Origin: Bacteroidales bacterium UBA1711
GTDB lineage: Bacteria; Bacteroidota; Bacteroidia; Bacteroidales; P3
Assembly: GCA_002317325.1 (NCBI GenBank)
Contig: DCJB01000089.1
Location: forward strand, 1-28,045
Length of the DNA: 28,045 nt
Direction: 5' to 3'
Part shown: piece after piece, positions 14,027-21,360 of the stretch
How the letters are laid out: each line of letters opens with the position of its first letter
How positions within the stretch are numbered: position 1 is the stretch's first letter
Notes under the pieces: generated by a model
Seen by the model: only the letters and a program-made list of their open reading frames with translations
Database searches by the model: none
Told to the model about the DNA's origin: nothing
Program-made: the position numbers and the translations under genes

Positions 14027-17000
14027 ATGGACACTTCGGAAACAGGTCTTGAAAAGATTATCGCAGACTGGCTGCGCGAGAAGAACGGCTACGAGCAGGA
14101 GGCCCCGTCCGCCTTCAACAAGGACTATGCCTTGGTTGACAGGTGGGTGGAACGCTTCGTGACGGTGTCTCAGCCGGAGAAGGTGGAGCAGTCGATGTGC
14201 TTCAAGTCGCCCAGCGAGCGGCAGAAGTTCTTCGCCCGCCTCTCGGGCGAGTTAACCAAGCGCGGCGTGACCGACGTGCTGCGCAAGGGTTATAGGTACA
14301 ACGGCTCGACCTTCGACCTGTACTATCCGCTGCCGTCGGAGCAGAACGAGACCGCCAAGAAGGCTTACGGACTCAACATCTTCGGCGTTGTCCGCCAGGT
14401 GATGTACTCGAAGGCAAACAACAACGAGATTGACCTTGTGGTCTTCGTCAACGGCCTCCCCCTCGCCACCTTCGAACTGAAGAACAACTTCACCGGCCAA
14501 ACCTACGAGAACGCCATCATGCAGTATCGCACCGACCGCAACCCCAAGGAGCTGCTGCTGCAAAAGAAACGCTGCGCCGTGCACTTCGCCATGGACGACT
14601 GCCAGACCTGGATGTGCACGGAGTTGTGCGGCAAAGACTCCTGGTTCCTGCCATTCAACCGCGGCGTGAACGGCGGCGCCGGCAACCCCGTGGCGGAAGG
14701 CGACACTATGACCTGTTATGTGTGGAAGGAGGTGCTGGCCAAGCCCACCCTGTCGAATATCATTGAGAACTTCGCACAGGTGGTGGCTATCGAGGACAAG
14801 AAGACCCACCAGGCGAAGGAGAAGGTCATCTGGCCCCGCTATCACCAGCTGGACGCCGTCAGAAGCCTGCTTCACGTGACCAAGTTGTCGCCCATCGGAC
14901 GGCGGTTCCTCGTGCAGCACAGCGCCGGAAGCGGAAAGTCCAACACCATCACCTGGCTGGCCTACCAGCTGGTGACTCTGCTGCAGGAAAACCAGCAGCC
15001 CTTCTTCGACAGCATCGTGGTTGTCACCGACCGCGTAAACCTCGACAGGCAGATACGCGACAACATCAAAGCGTTTCAGCGGCTGAGCAACATCGTGGGT
15101 TGGGCGGACAGGTCCGCATCGCTCCGCGAACTGCTGACAGGGGGGAAGAAGATTATCGTTTCGACCATCTTCAAGTTTTCCTTCATCTTGGATGAGATAG
15201 GAAACACTTTGAAGGATAAGCGTTTTGCCATTATCATCGACGAGGCGCACAGCAGCCAGAACGGCTCGTTGTCGGCAAGCCTCGCGATGAGCATCTCGGG
15301 CAACGCCGCACCCGCCGCACCCTTTGGCTGCGAAGAGCCCCCGCTTCCCATGGCCGCAGAAGAGGCCGCCCCATACGGGGAGCAGGAGGACTTTGAGGAT
15401 GAGATTCACCGAATACTGAAGGGACGGAAGATGGCAGAGAACGCCAACTACTACGCCTTCACGGCCACGCCCAAGAACAAGACATTGGAAATGTTTGGCG
15501 ACAGGATAGAGCGCTTTGCCCCGGCAGACTCGGGACCGGCGCCGGAAGAACCTCTCTTCGTCCCTTTCCATGAATACACGATGAAGCAGGCCATAGAGGA
15601 AGGGTTCATTCTGGATGTCCTGAAACACTACACCCCATACAGCTCCTACTACCAAGTGCTGAAGACCATCCCCGACGACCCCGAGTTCGACAGGAAAAAG
15701 GCGCTGGGCAAAATACGAGCCTACGTGGAACGGCAGCCCGAGACCATAGAGAAGAAGGCCGAAATCATGGTGGACCACTTCTGCCGGAAGGTCTATATGA
15801 AAATCGGCGGCAAAGCCCGGGCAATGGTCATCACCTCCAGCATTGAGCGAGCCATCGAGTTCTATAAGGTCATCAGCAGGCTCCTCGCCGAGCGCAACAG
15901 CCCCTATAAGGCCATTGTGGCATTCACGGACAAGGTGATTGACGGCAAGGTGGTGACCGATGCCGCGCTCAACAAGTTCCCTTCGGCCGAGATTGAGCAC
16001 CGCATTGAGCAGGAACCCTACCGCCTGCTGGTCGTGGCCGATATGTTCCAGACCGGCTACGACCAGCCGCTGCTGCACACTATGTATGTTGACAAGCCGC
16101 TGAGCGGCCTGAAAGCCGTGCAGACCCTCTCCCGCCTGAACCGCTGCCACCCCAAGAAACAGGACACCTTCGTGCTCGACTTCGCCAACGACCCCGAAAC
16201 AATTCGGCTGTCCTTCCAGCAGTACTACAAGACAACCCTCCTCGCCGGAGAGTCGGACATCAACAAGCTCAACGACCTCTCAGAGACCATCGAAGAGTCC
16301 CCCTTCTACACCCCGGACGACGTCAACGCTGTCGCAAAACTGAAGCTGACGGGCGCCGATGACGACCGCCCTAAGATTGACGCTGTCATAGATGCGGTGG
16401 TGATGCGATTCAAGGAGGAACTGGACGAGGACAAGCAGATAGCTTGCAAGAGCGCCATCAAGAACTACTGCCGCTGCTATCCCTATTTCGCCAGCATAAT
16501 GCCCTTCGAGAGCCCGGAATGGGAAAAGCAGTATATCTTCTACGCCCTGCTGGTGAGGAAGCTGCCGAAACTGAGAATGGACGACTACACGCAGGGACTG
16601 CTCGAAGACATCGACTTCGACAAATACCGCATCGTGAAGGAGGATGAGCAAGCCATCGTCCTCGAAAACGAGAACGCCCAAGTGGGCCCGATTCCGGTCG
16701 GCACGGGCGGCGGCAGACCCTCGCCCGACATGGATGTGCTGTCGAGTATAGTGAAGGACTTCAACGACACCTACGGCAACATCGAATGGAAAAACCGCGA
16801 CGAGGTGCAACGGCAGATTGAGGAACTGCCGGCACGCATCGCTACAAGCATCGACTTTGTCAACGCAGTGCGCAACGGCGACACCCAGGTGGCGCAGATT
16901 ACCTTCAACGACGACATCGTCAACATTGTGGCCGGTATGCTCGAAGAGAAGACCGAGTTCGTTCAGGCCTATTTCGCCAACCCGGACTTCCAAAACTTCG

Positions 17001-17053
17001 TGAACGCAAGGGTCTTTCAGGCAGCGCTGAACCGGCTCTCTAATCCCCAGTAG
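14027..17053 (+). CDS. hsdR: Type I restriction endonuclease subunit R
   Basis: 1008 residues. The N-terminal PD-(D/E)XK nuclease domain has Asp136 in E-I-D-L-V-V-F and E-L-K (150-152). The motor domain follows: Walker A S-A-G-S-G-K-S (299-305), the D-E-A-H box (405-408), T-A-T in F-T-A-T-P, and helicase motifs V/VI in M-F-Q-T-G-Y-D-Q-P and Q-T-L-S-R-L-N-R. The C-terminal helical part docks to the HsdM/HsdS core. It translocates DNA from an unmethylated site and cuts at a distance. All key residues are present and the length is normal. Between D-E-A-H and T-A-T there is a low-complexity A/P/E-rich stretch (about 425-455). GC-rich like hsdM. Confidence 0.96.
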   Translation: MDTSETGLEKIIADWLREKNGYEQEAPSAFNKDYALVDRWVERFVTVSQPEKVEQSMCFKSPSERQKFFARLSGELTKRGVTDVLRKGYRYNGSTFDLYYPLPSEQNETAKKAYGLNIFGVVRQVMYSKANNNEIDLVVFVNGLPLATFELKNNFTGQTYENAIMQYRTDRNPKELLLQKKRCAVHFAMDDCQTWMCTELCGKDSWFLPFNRGVNGGAGNPVAEGDTMTCYVWKEVLAKPTLSNIIENFAQVVAIEDKKTHQAKEKVIWPRYHQLDAVRSLLHVTKLSPIGRRFLVQHSAGSGKSNTITWLAYQLVTLLQENQQPFFDSIVVVTDRVNLDRQIRDNIKAFQRLSNIVGWADRSASLRELLTGGKKIIVSTIFKFSFILDEIGNTLKDKRFAIIIDEAHSSQNGSLSASLAMSISGNAAPAAPFGCEEPPLPMAAEEAAPYGEQEDFEDEIHRILKGRKMAENANYYAFTATPKNKTLEMFGDRIERFAPADSGPAPEEPLFVPFHEYTMKQAIEEGFILDVLKHYTPYSSYYQVLKTIPDDPEFDRKKALGKIRAYVERQPETIEKKAEIMVDHFCRKVYMKIGGKARAMVITSSIERAIEFYKVISRLLAERNSPYKAIVAFTDKVIDGKVVTDAALNKFPSAEIEHRIEQEPYRLLVVADMFQTGYDQPLLHTMYVDKPLSGLKAVQTLSRLNRCHPKKQDTFVLDFANDPETIRLSFQQYYKTTLLAGESDINKLNDLSETIEESPFYTPDDVNAVAKLKLTGADDDRPKIDAVIDAVVMRFKEELDEDKQIACKSAIKNYCRCYPYFASIMPFESPEWEKQYIFYALLVRKLPKLRMDDYTQGLLEDIDFDKYRIVKEDEQAIVLENENAQVGPIPVGTGGGRPSPDMDVLSSIVKDFNDTYGNIEWKNRDEVQRQIEELPARIATSIDFVNAVRNGDTQVAQITFNDDIVNIVAGMLEEKTEFVQAYFANPDFQNFVNARVFQAALNRLSNPQ

Positions 17054-17102
17054 AAAACCATTCAACGCAGACACCCTGCGGCAGACGGAAAACAATAGCG
17101 AC

Positions 17103-17795
17103 ATGGAAAACAACGAAATACAGTTTATCATCTACACCATGCCCGAAGAGGAGGGCAAGGTGCAGGTGGTTGTCAAGGACGAGACGCTCTGGTGCACACA
17201 GAAAGCCATGGCACAGCTGTTTGGCGTGGGCGTGCCAGCCATTAGCAAGCACCTTGGCCACATATTTGACGAGGGAGAACTAAGCAAAGAGGTGGTGGTT
17301 TCCAAAATGGAAATAACCACTCAGCATGGCGCAATTGAAGGCAAGACTCAGTCAAAGGAGGTGGTTTTTTACAACCTTGATGCCATAATAGCCGTAGGCT
17401 ACCGCGTGTCGAGCCTCAAAGCCACTCGCTTCCGTCAATGGGCAACGAAGATTCTGCACGAGTACATTCAGAAGGGATTCGTGATGGACGACGACCGCCT
17501 GAAACAGGCTAAGTCCGCATTTGGTAAGGACTACTTCCGCGAACTGCTGGAGCGGGTCCGCAGCATCCGCGCGAGCGAACGCCGCATTTGGCAACAGATA
17601 ACGGACATCTACGCCGAGTGCGCTTTCGACTATGACGGCAAGTCGCCAACCACGAGGGAGTTTTTCCAAATGGTGCAGAACCGATTCCACTATGCCATCA
17701 CTGGACAGACGGCTCCCGAAATCATCTACACCCACGCCGACGACACCGGCCCCGACCTCAAGGCACGCAACATCGAACAACACTTGGCGGGGTAG
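17103..17795 (+). CDS. RhuM family protein, apparently C-terminally truncated
   Basis: 230 residues starting at an ATG 49 bp after hsdR. The N-terminal half has a helix-turn-helix-like segment W-C-T-Q-K-A-M-A-Q-L-F-G-V with I-S-K-H-L-G-H-I-F. This is followed by V-F-Y-N-L-D-A-I-I-A-V-G-Y-R-V and F-R-Q-W-A-T, the hallmarks of RhuM/virulence-associated proteins that often accompany type I restriction loci. Full-length relatives, as I recall, are about 330 residues. This one leaves the family pattern after A-I-T-G-Q-T-A-P-E-I-I-Y and ends in an unrelated tail of about 19 residues. The truncation coincides with the right edge of the island, 51 bp before the AGCS gene. Function of the family is unclear. 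Confidence 0.8.
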   Translation: MENNEIQFIIYTMPEEEGKVQVVVKDETLWCTQKAMAQLFGVGVPAISKHLGHIFDEGELSKEVVVSKMEITTQHGAIEGKTQSKEVVFYNLDAIIAVGYRVSSLKATRFRQWATKILHEYIQKGFVMDDDRLKQAKSAFGKDYFRELLERVRSIRASERRIWQQITDIYAECAFDYDGKSPTTREFFQMVQNRFHYAITGQTAPEIIYTHADDTGPDLKARNIEQHLAG

Positions 17796-17846
17796 CCAAA
17801 CACCCCCGCCACTAATAAACAACAACGCCACATTTCTTTATCAATT

Positions 17847-19385
17847 ATGGACAAACTTATCGTGACGCTCAACAACTGGGTCTGGAGCTGGCCCTTGGTG
17901 GGACTGTGCCTGATTGCGGCACTCTATTTCTCTATCGGAACGCGCTTTGTGCAGCTGCGCCACTTCGGCGAGATGATTCGGCTGCTCTTCCGCAAAAGCG
18001 GCGCCGCCAACGGCGGCGTCTCCTCGTTCCAGGCCTTTGCCATGGCCCTCTCGGGACGCGTGGGGACGGGCAACATCGTGGGAGTGGCCATGGCCATTGG
18101 CTTCGGCGGCCCCGGCGCCATCGTGTGGATGTGGATTATCGCCTTCTTCGGCGCCGGCACCGCCTACGCCGAGGCGGCCTTGGCGCAGATATACAAGCAG
18201 CGCCACGGCAACCAGCTGCGCGGCGGCCCCGCCTACTACATCGAACGCGGCTTGGGCTGCCGCTGGCTGGCAATCCTCTTCGCCGCCGCCATGCTGCTCT
18301 CTACCGCCCTCTTCCTGCCGCCCGTGCACTCCAACAGCATCGCCGCCTCTATCTCCGCCACCTTCCACATCGCACCGTGGTTGATTGGCTGCGGCGTGGC
18401 GCTGCTCATCGCCCTCATCGTCATCGGCGGCGTGAAGCGCATCGCACATGTGGCGGAGGTGGTGACTCCTTTCATGGCCATCGCCTACGTCCTGCTCTCT
18501 TTTGTGGTGCTGGCCGTCAACTACCAAGCCGTGCCCGAGGCTTTCCGACTGATGATAGCCAGCGCCTTCGGCGTCGTCCCCGCACTGGGCGGCATCATGG
18601 GCAGCGCCATCGCCTGGGGCGTGAAACGCGGCATCTATTCTAATGAGGCAGGCCAAGGCACCGCACCCGTGGTGGCAGCCGCCGCCGAGGTGGAACACCC
18701 CGTCCAGCAGGGACTCGTGCAGGCCTTCTCGGTCTATGTCGATACGCTGCTGGTGTGCAGCGCCACCGCTCTCATGCTCCTCGCCACGCAGTGCTACAAC
18801 GTCATCGACCCCGCTACGGGCGGCTACATCGTCCAGTCCCCGGCGGCCGACCTCGGACAGCCCGGCGTGGGCTACACCATCGCCGCTCTCGGCTCTCTGC
18901 TGGGCGCCAACTGGGGCGGCATCGTCATCTCGGTGACGCTCTTCTTCTTCGCCTTCACCACCATCATGGCCTACTACTACTATGCCGAAACCAGCCTCAT
19001 CTACCTCTTCTCCAAGGTACGCGAGAAACGCGTGGAACGAGCCCGCCGCCGCAGCCTCTCTTCAGCCGCCGAAACTGCCGAAGCCGTGAATCGGGAAGAG
19101 GAATCCTTCGGCGACGACCGCAGAGAACGGGTGGCCGTGTGGTGTCTGCGGGCTCTGTTCCTCGCAGCCGTTGTCACGGGCAGCCTCAAGGAGGCCTCGG
19201 TGATTTGGAGCCTCGGCGACATGGGCGTGGGCATTATGGCTTGGATTAACATCATCGTCATCCTCCTGCTCTCGCCCAAGGCCATCAAGGCGCTGCGCGA
19301 CTACGAACGGCAGCAGCGGGCGGGCAAGAATCCCGTCTTCCACCCCAGCGACTTGGGCATCGAGAACGCCGACTTCTGGGAATAG
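17847..19385 (+). CDS. AGCS family sodium/alanine (or glycine) symporter
   Basis: 512 residues, polytopic inner-membrane protein with about 10-11 hydrophobic segments. The signature S-G-R-V-G-T-G-N-I-V-G-V-A-M-A-I-G-F-G-G-P-G-A (about 69-91) lies in the N-terminal third, and S-N-E-A-G-Q-G-T-A-P (about 266-275) is the second family motif. Both are typical of sodium-driven alanine/glycine carriers. Length is slightly above the usual 450-490, mostly from a charged cytoplasmic loop (about 390-425, R/E-rich). It is first outside the restriction island and has its own terminator at 19433-19475, so it is probably transcribed alone. Substrate among small neutral amino acids is not resolvable. Confidence 0.93.
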   Translation: MDKLIVTLNNWVWSWPLVGLCLIAALYFSIGTRFVQLRHFGEMIRLLFRKSGAANGGVSSFQAFAMALSGRVGTGNIVGVAMAIGFGGPGAIVWMWIIAFFGAGTAYAEAALAQIYKQRHGNQLRGGPAYYIERGLGCRWLAILFAAAMLLSTALFLPPVHSNSIAASISATFHIAPWLIGCGVALLIALIVIGGVKRIAHVAEVVTPFMAIAYVLLSFVVLAVNYQAVPEAFRLMIASAFGVVPALGGIMGSAIAWGVKRGIYSNEAGQGTAPVVAAAAEVEHPVQQGLVQAFSVYVDTLLVCSATALMLLATQCYNVIDPATGGYIVQSPAADLGQPGVGYTIAALGSLLGANWGGIVISVTLFFFAFTTIMAYYYYAETSLIYLFSKVREKRVERARRRSLSSAAETAEAVNREEESFGDDRRERVAVWCLRALFLAAVVTGSLKEASVIWSLGDMGVGIMAWINIIVILLLSPKAIKALRDYERQQRAGKNPVFHPSDLGIENADFWE

Positions 19386-19432
19386 TCGCCGCCGCAACGA
19401 CCCGCCCCGGCTCTGAAAGGCGGCCACCTATT

Positions 19433-19475
19433 GGGGGCGCGCTGCAGCTCGGACTGCGGCACGCCCCCCATTTTT
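19433..19475 (+). terminator. Intrinsic terminator of the AGCS symporter gene
   Basis: Stem 19433-19447 pairs with 19454-19468 (GGGGGCG at the base against CGCCCCC), with one mismatch, one G-U pair and a 6-nt loop, followed by CATTTTT. It begins 47 bp after the symporter stop codon. Confidence 0.75.
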
Positions 19476-19623
19476 GCGGCAGCGGTGGCGCCGGACGGCA
19501 AAACAGGCGGCAAAAGGCTGGGCGGAAGTGCCGCTGTGGAACGGGTTGCGCCGCTGTGGGCGGCAATGGGCGGCAGAGGGCGGCGTTGGGCGGCGAAGAG
19601 GCCGCAGGGTGGGCGGAAGCATG

Positions 19624-19631
19624 TACTTTTG
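19624..19631 (+). promoter_or_regulatory. Candidate -7 promoter element for the small-gene cassette
   Basis: TACTTTTG matches TAnnTTTG, 107 bp before the ATG at 19739. No -33 TTG lies at the usual spacing. The DNA just upstream (19530-19620) is very GC-rich with many GGGCGGC units and no gene, so this short AT-rich box stands out. Confidence 0.55.
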
Positions 19632-19635
19632 CGCC

Positions 19636-19681
19636 GTCTCTCGAGGACGGACGGTGGCGCCCCGCACCGTCGGACAGAGAC
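19636..19681 (+). promoter_or_regulatory. Folded 5' leader (nested hairpin)
   Basis: An outer stem GTCTCT/AGAGAC (19636-19641 with 19676-19681) encloses an inner stem GACGGTG/CACCGTC (19650-19656 with 19665-19671). It starts just where transcription from the -7 box at 19624-19631 should begin, so the transcript's 5' end would fold. No riboswitch class is recognised. Confidence 0.45.
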
Positions 19682-19738
19682 CCCGCCCCGCTAACACACC
19701 CGCCTAAGGAACGGGAGGGACGGGAACCTATTATCGTT

Positions 19739-20632
19739 ATGGCACGTGTATCCGGCATCATCAGCAACTTATCGGGAACCGCAGGAACTGTCACCTTCTG
19801 CCGCCGCAACGGACAGACTTACCTCCGCGAGAGAATCCAGCCCAAAGCCACCAAGGTCTTCACCCAAAACCAGGCGACAAGATCTATGCGCATGGCCAAC
19901 GTGGCTCAGCTCTGGCGGTCGTTCAACAGGAACCTCCGCCCCTCTTTTGAGGGCTGCTCCGACAACGAAAACCAGTTCCGCCGTTTCATGTCGCTCAACC
20001 TGCGCGAACCCGGCCTCTTCCTCACCAAGGACGAGGCCGCCAAGGGAACCTGCATCGTGAATAACTATGTGGTTTCTGAGGGAACCCTGACCACCGTGGA
20101 AGTAACTCTCGACACTACCACCCACAAGGCCAAGACCAACATCGCACTCGGCTCAGGATTCGCACTCGACCAGGACACCACGGTGAAGGCCTTCACCAAC
20201 GCCGTCCTCTCCAACAACCCCGCCCGCTTCCTCGACGGCGACCTCATCACTATCTTCTACGCCAAGCAGATGGTCTCCGACTCGGTGCCCAAGGTGCAGA
20301 TGGTGGCCACTCAGCTGCAGCTGGACGCTAATGACGACATCACCTGCGTGCTGGACGTGGTCAACCCCGACCTCTTCGCAACTAACAGCGGCTTCCTCGG
20401 CTCCTCGGTCGCCGTGGAGGGCGGCATCAGCGTGGTGCATTCGAGACTGAACGACGGGAAGACGCTCTGCTCGCCCCAACGCTTTGTCTGCAACAACAGC
20501 GCCTTGGTGTTGTCCCACTCGTCTAAGGAGCATCTCGTCAAGGCCGTCAAGTCCTACGGCAAGTTGCGCGAGACTGGCTACCTCACCCCAACCTTCGACG
20601 ACGACGAGGCACCCCAAGGCCCCAACATCTGA
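19739..20632 (+). CDS. Hypothetical protein, DUF6266-like
   Basis: 297 residues from an ATG at 19739; an upstream extension of the frame through GC-rich leader DNA was rejected. The start M-A-R-V-S-G-I-I-S-N-L-S-G-T-A-G-T-V-T-F-C-R-R-N-G-Q-T-Y recalls Bacteroidetes proteins whose N-terminus carries G-x-x-G-x-V-x-F and an N-Q-A-T-R-S-M-R-type segment (here 44-51). I place it near DUF6266 only tentatively. No signal peptide or membrane segment is visible, and the C-terminus is acidic (D-D-D-E-A-P-Q). It is followed after 11 bp by a small membrane protein and then a lipoprotein, a set I associate with phage-derived or tailocin-like cassettes. Confidence 0.6.
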   Translation: MARVSGIISNLSGTAGTVTFCRRNGQTYLRERIQPKATKVFTQNQATRSMRMANVAQLWRSFNRNLRPSFEGCSDNENQFRRFMSLNLREPGLFLTKDEAAKGTCIVNNYVVSEGTLTTVEVTLDTTTHKAKTNIALGSGFALDQDTTVKAFTNAVLSNNPARFLDGDLITIFYAKQMVSDSVPKVQMVATQLQLDANDDITCVLDVVNPDLFATNSGFLGSSVAVEGGISVVHSRLNDGKTLCSPQRFVCNNSALVLSHSSKEHLVKAVKSYGKLRETGYLTPTFDDDEAPQGPNI

Positions 20633-20643
20633 ACGCCCGGCCG

Positions 20644-20997
20644 ATGATGGAGGTAATTCTTGCCCTCATCGCCTTGGCCGGCAACTGCGGGTGGATTATC
20701 GACCGCCAGCGCACCAAGCAGGCGGCCCGCAAGTTGTCGGCCGAGGCCGACCAGGCCTCGTTTGAATTGTCCCGCCAGTATGTGCAGGAGTTTCGCGAAC
20801 AAATCTTCACTCCCATGGCCCAAGAGCTGGCTCTGCTGCGCAATTCACTCCGCGAGGTGTCAAACTGCCCCCACCAGACGGACTGCCCTGTGGTGCTGCA
20901 CCGCGGCTCTGGCGCTGCTGGCGGCGGCGTGCGGGACGACCCGGACGGCGGAATACCGGACCACCAGCCAGCAGACGGCCGGCGAGACGGCTTTTAG
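20644..20997 (+). CDS. Small membrane protein with coiled coil
   Basis: 117 residues from an ATG 11 bp after the previous stop. One N-terminal transmembrane segment (I-L-A-L-I-A-L-A-G-N-C-G-W-I-I) is followed by a charged helix (A-A-R-K-L-S-A-E-A-D through R-N-S-L-R-E-V) and a C-x5-C pattern in N-C-P-H-Q-T-D-C-P-V. Similar short proteins occur after phage-like genes in Bacteroidetes. The last 35 residues or so are low-complexity G/R/D and overlap the lipoprotein frame, so the natural C-terminus may have been lost. The layout (inner-membrane protein overlapping a lipoprotein in another frame) resembles phage spanin pairs, but this is analogy only. Confidence 0.6.
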   Translation: MMEVILALIALAGNCGWIIDRQRTKQAARKLSAEADQASFELSRQYVQEFREQIFTPMAQELALLRNSLREVSNCPHQTDCPVVLHRGSGAAGGGVRDDPDGGIPDHQPADGRRDGF

Positions 20998-21241
20998 CCG
21001 CCGCGGCGGCGAAGCCGACTCGGTGTGGCGCGGCGACTCGCTGGTGGCGGTGCGCCATCGGTGGTGGTGGGACTCGGCCGCCGCCGAAAGCCGGCTGCGA
21101 CAGTCGGCACAAGCCTCTCGGCACTCAGCCCCATCGGCCGCCACCAGCCCGTCACGCCTCGCCCTCGGTCTGGCTCTGCTGGCCGCCACCGCGGCAGCAG
21201 CTCTGCTCGTTGTCGTCCACCGGCGGCGGCAGACGCCTTAA
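20888..21241 (+). CDS. Putative small lipoprotein in an overlapping frame
   Basis: In the frame shifted from the preceding gene, a hydrophobic run A-A-L-A-L-L-A-A-A-C gives a possible lipobox with Cys encoded at 20930. A polar, R/S/Q-rich domain follows, then a second hydrophobic segment (L-A-L-G-L-A-L-L-A-A-T-A-A-A-A-L-L-V-V-V) and H-R-R-R-Q-T-P-stop. No ATG, GTG or TTG lies close upstream; the nearest plausible start is CTG at 20888, so the start is uncertain. The overlap of about 110 nt with the upstream gene and the lipobox recall Rz/Rz1 gene pairs. It could instead be chance reading of GC-rich DNA. Confidence 0.4.
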   Translation: MWCCTAALALLAAACGTTRTAEYRTTSQQTAGETAFSRRGGEADSVWRGDSLVAVRHRWWWDSAAAESRLRQSAQASRHSAPSAATSPSRLALGLALLAATAAAALLVVVHRRRQTP

Positions 21242-21264
21242 CACTCTCTCTTCTCCGCCCTCCC

Positions 21265-21292
21265 GGCGGCAGCCCGCACTCGGGCTGCCGCC
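21265..21292 (+). terminator. GC-rich hairpin after the small-gene cassette
   Basis: A perfect 12-bp stem (GGCGGCAGCCCG at 21265-21276 with its complement at 21281-21292) closes a CACT loop, 24 bp after the lipoprotein stop. No T-tract follows on the plus strand, so termination is likely but weakly supported. Bases 21293-21360 hold no gene and probably contain the porU promoter. Confidence 0.5.
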
Positions 21293-21360
21293 CCTGAAGG
21301 ACGGAAAAAATATTCGTATGGCTGCAATAAAGAACGAAAAAGCCCGTTAATACTCTCACC

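Noticed and set aside
14252..16150. 632-codon minus-strand frame opposite hsdR
   Set aside because: Shadow of hsdR; low-complexity V/G/H-rich sequence with no domain.
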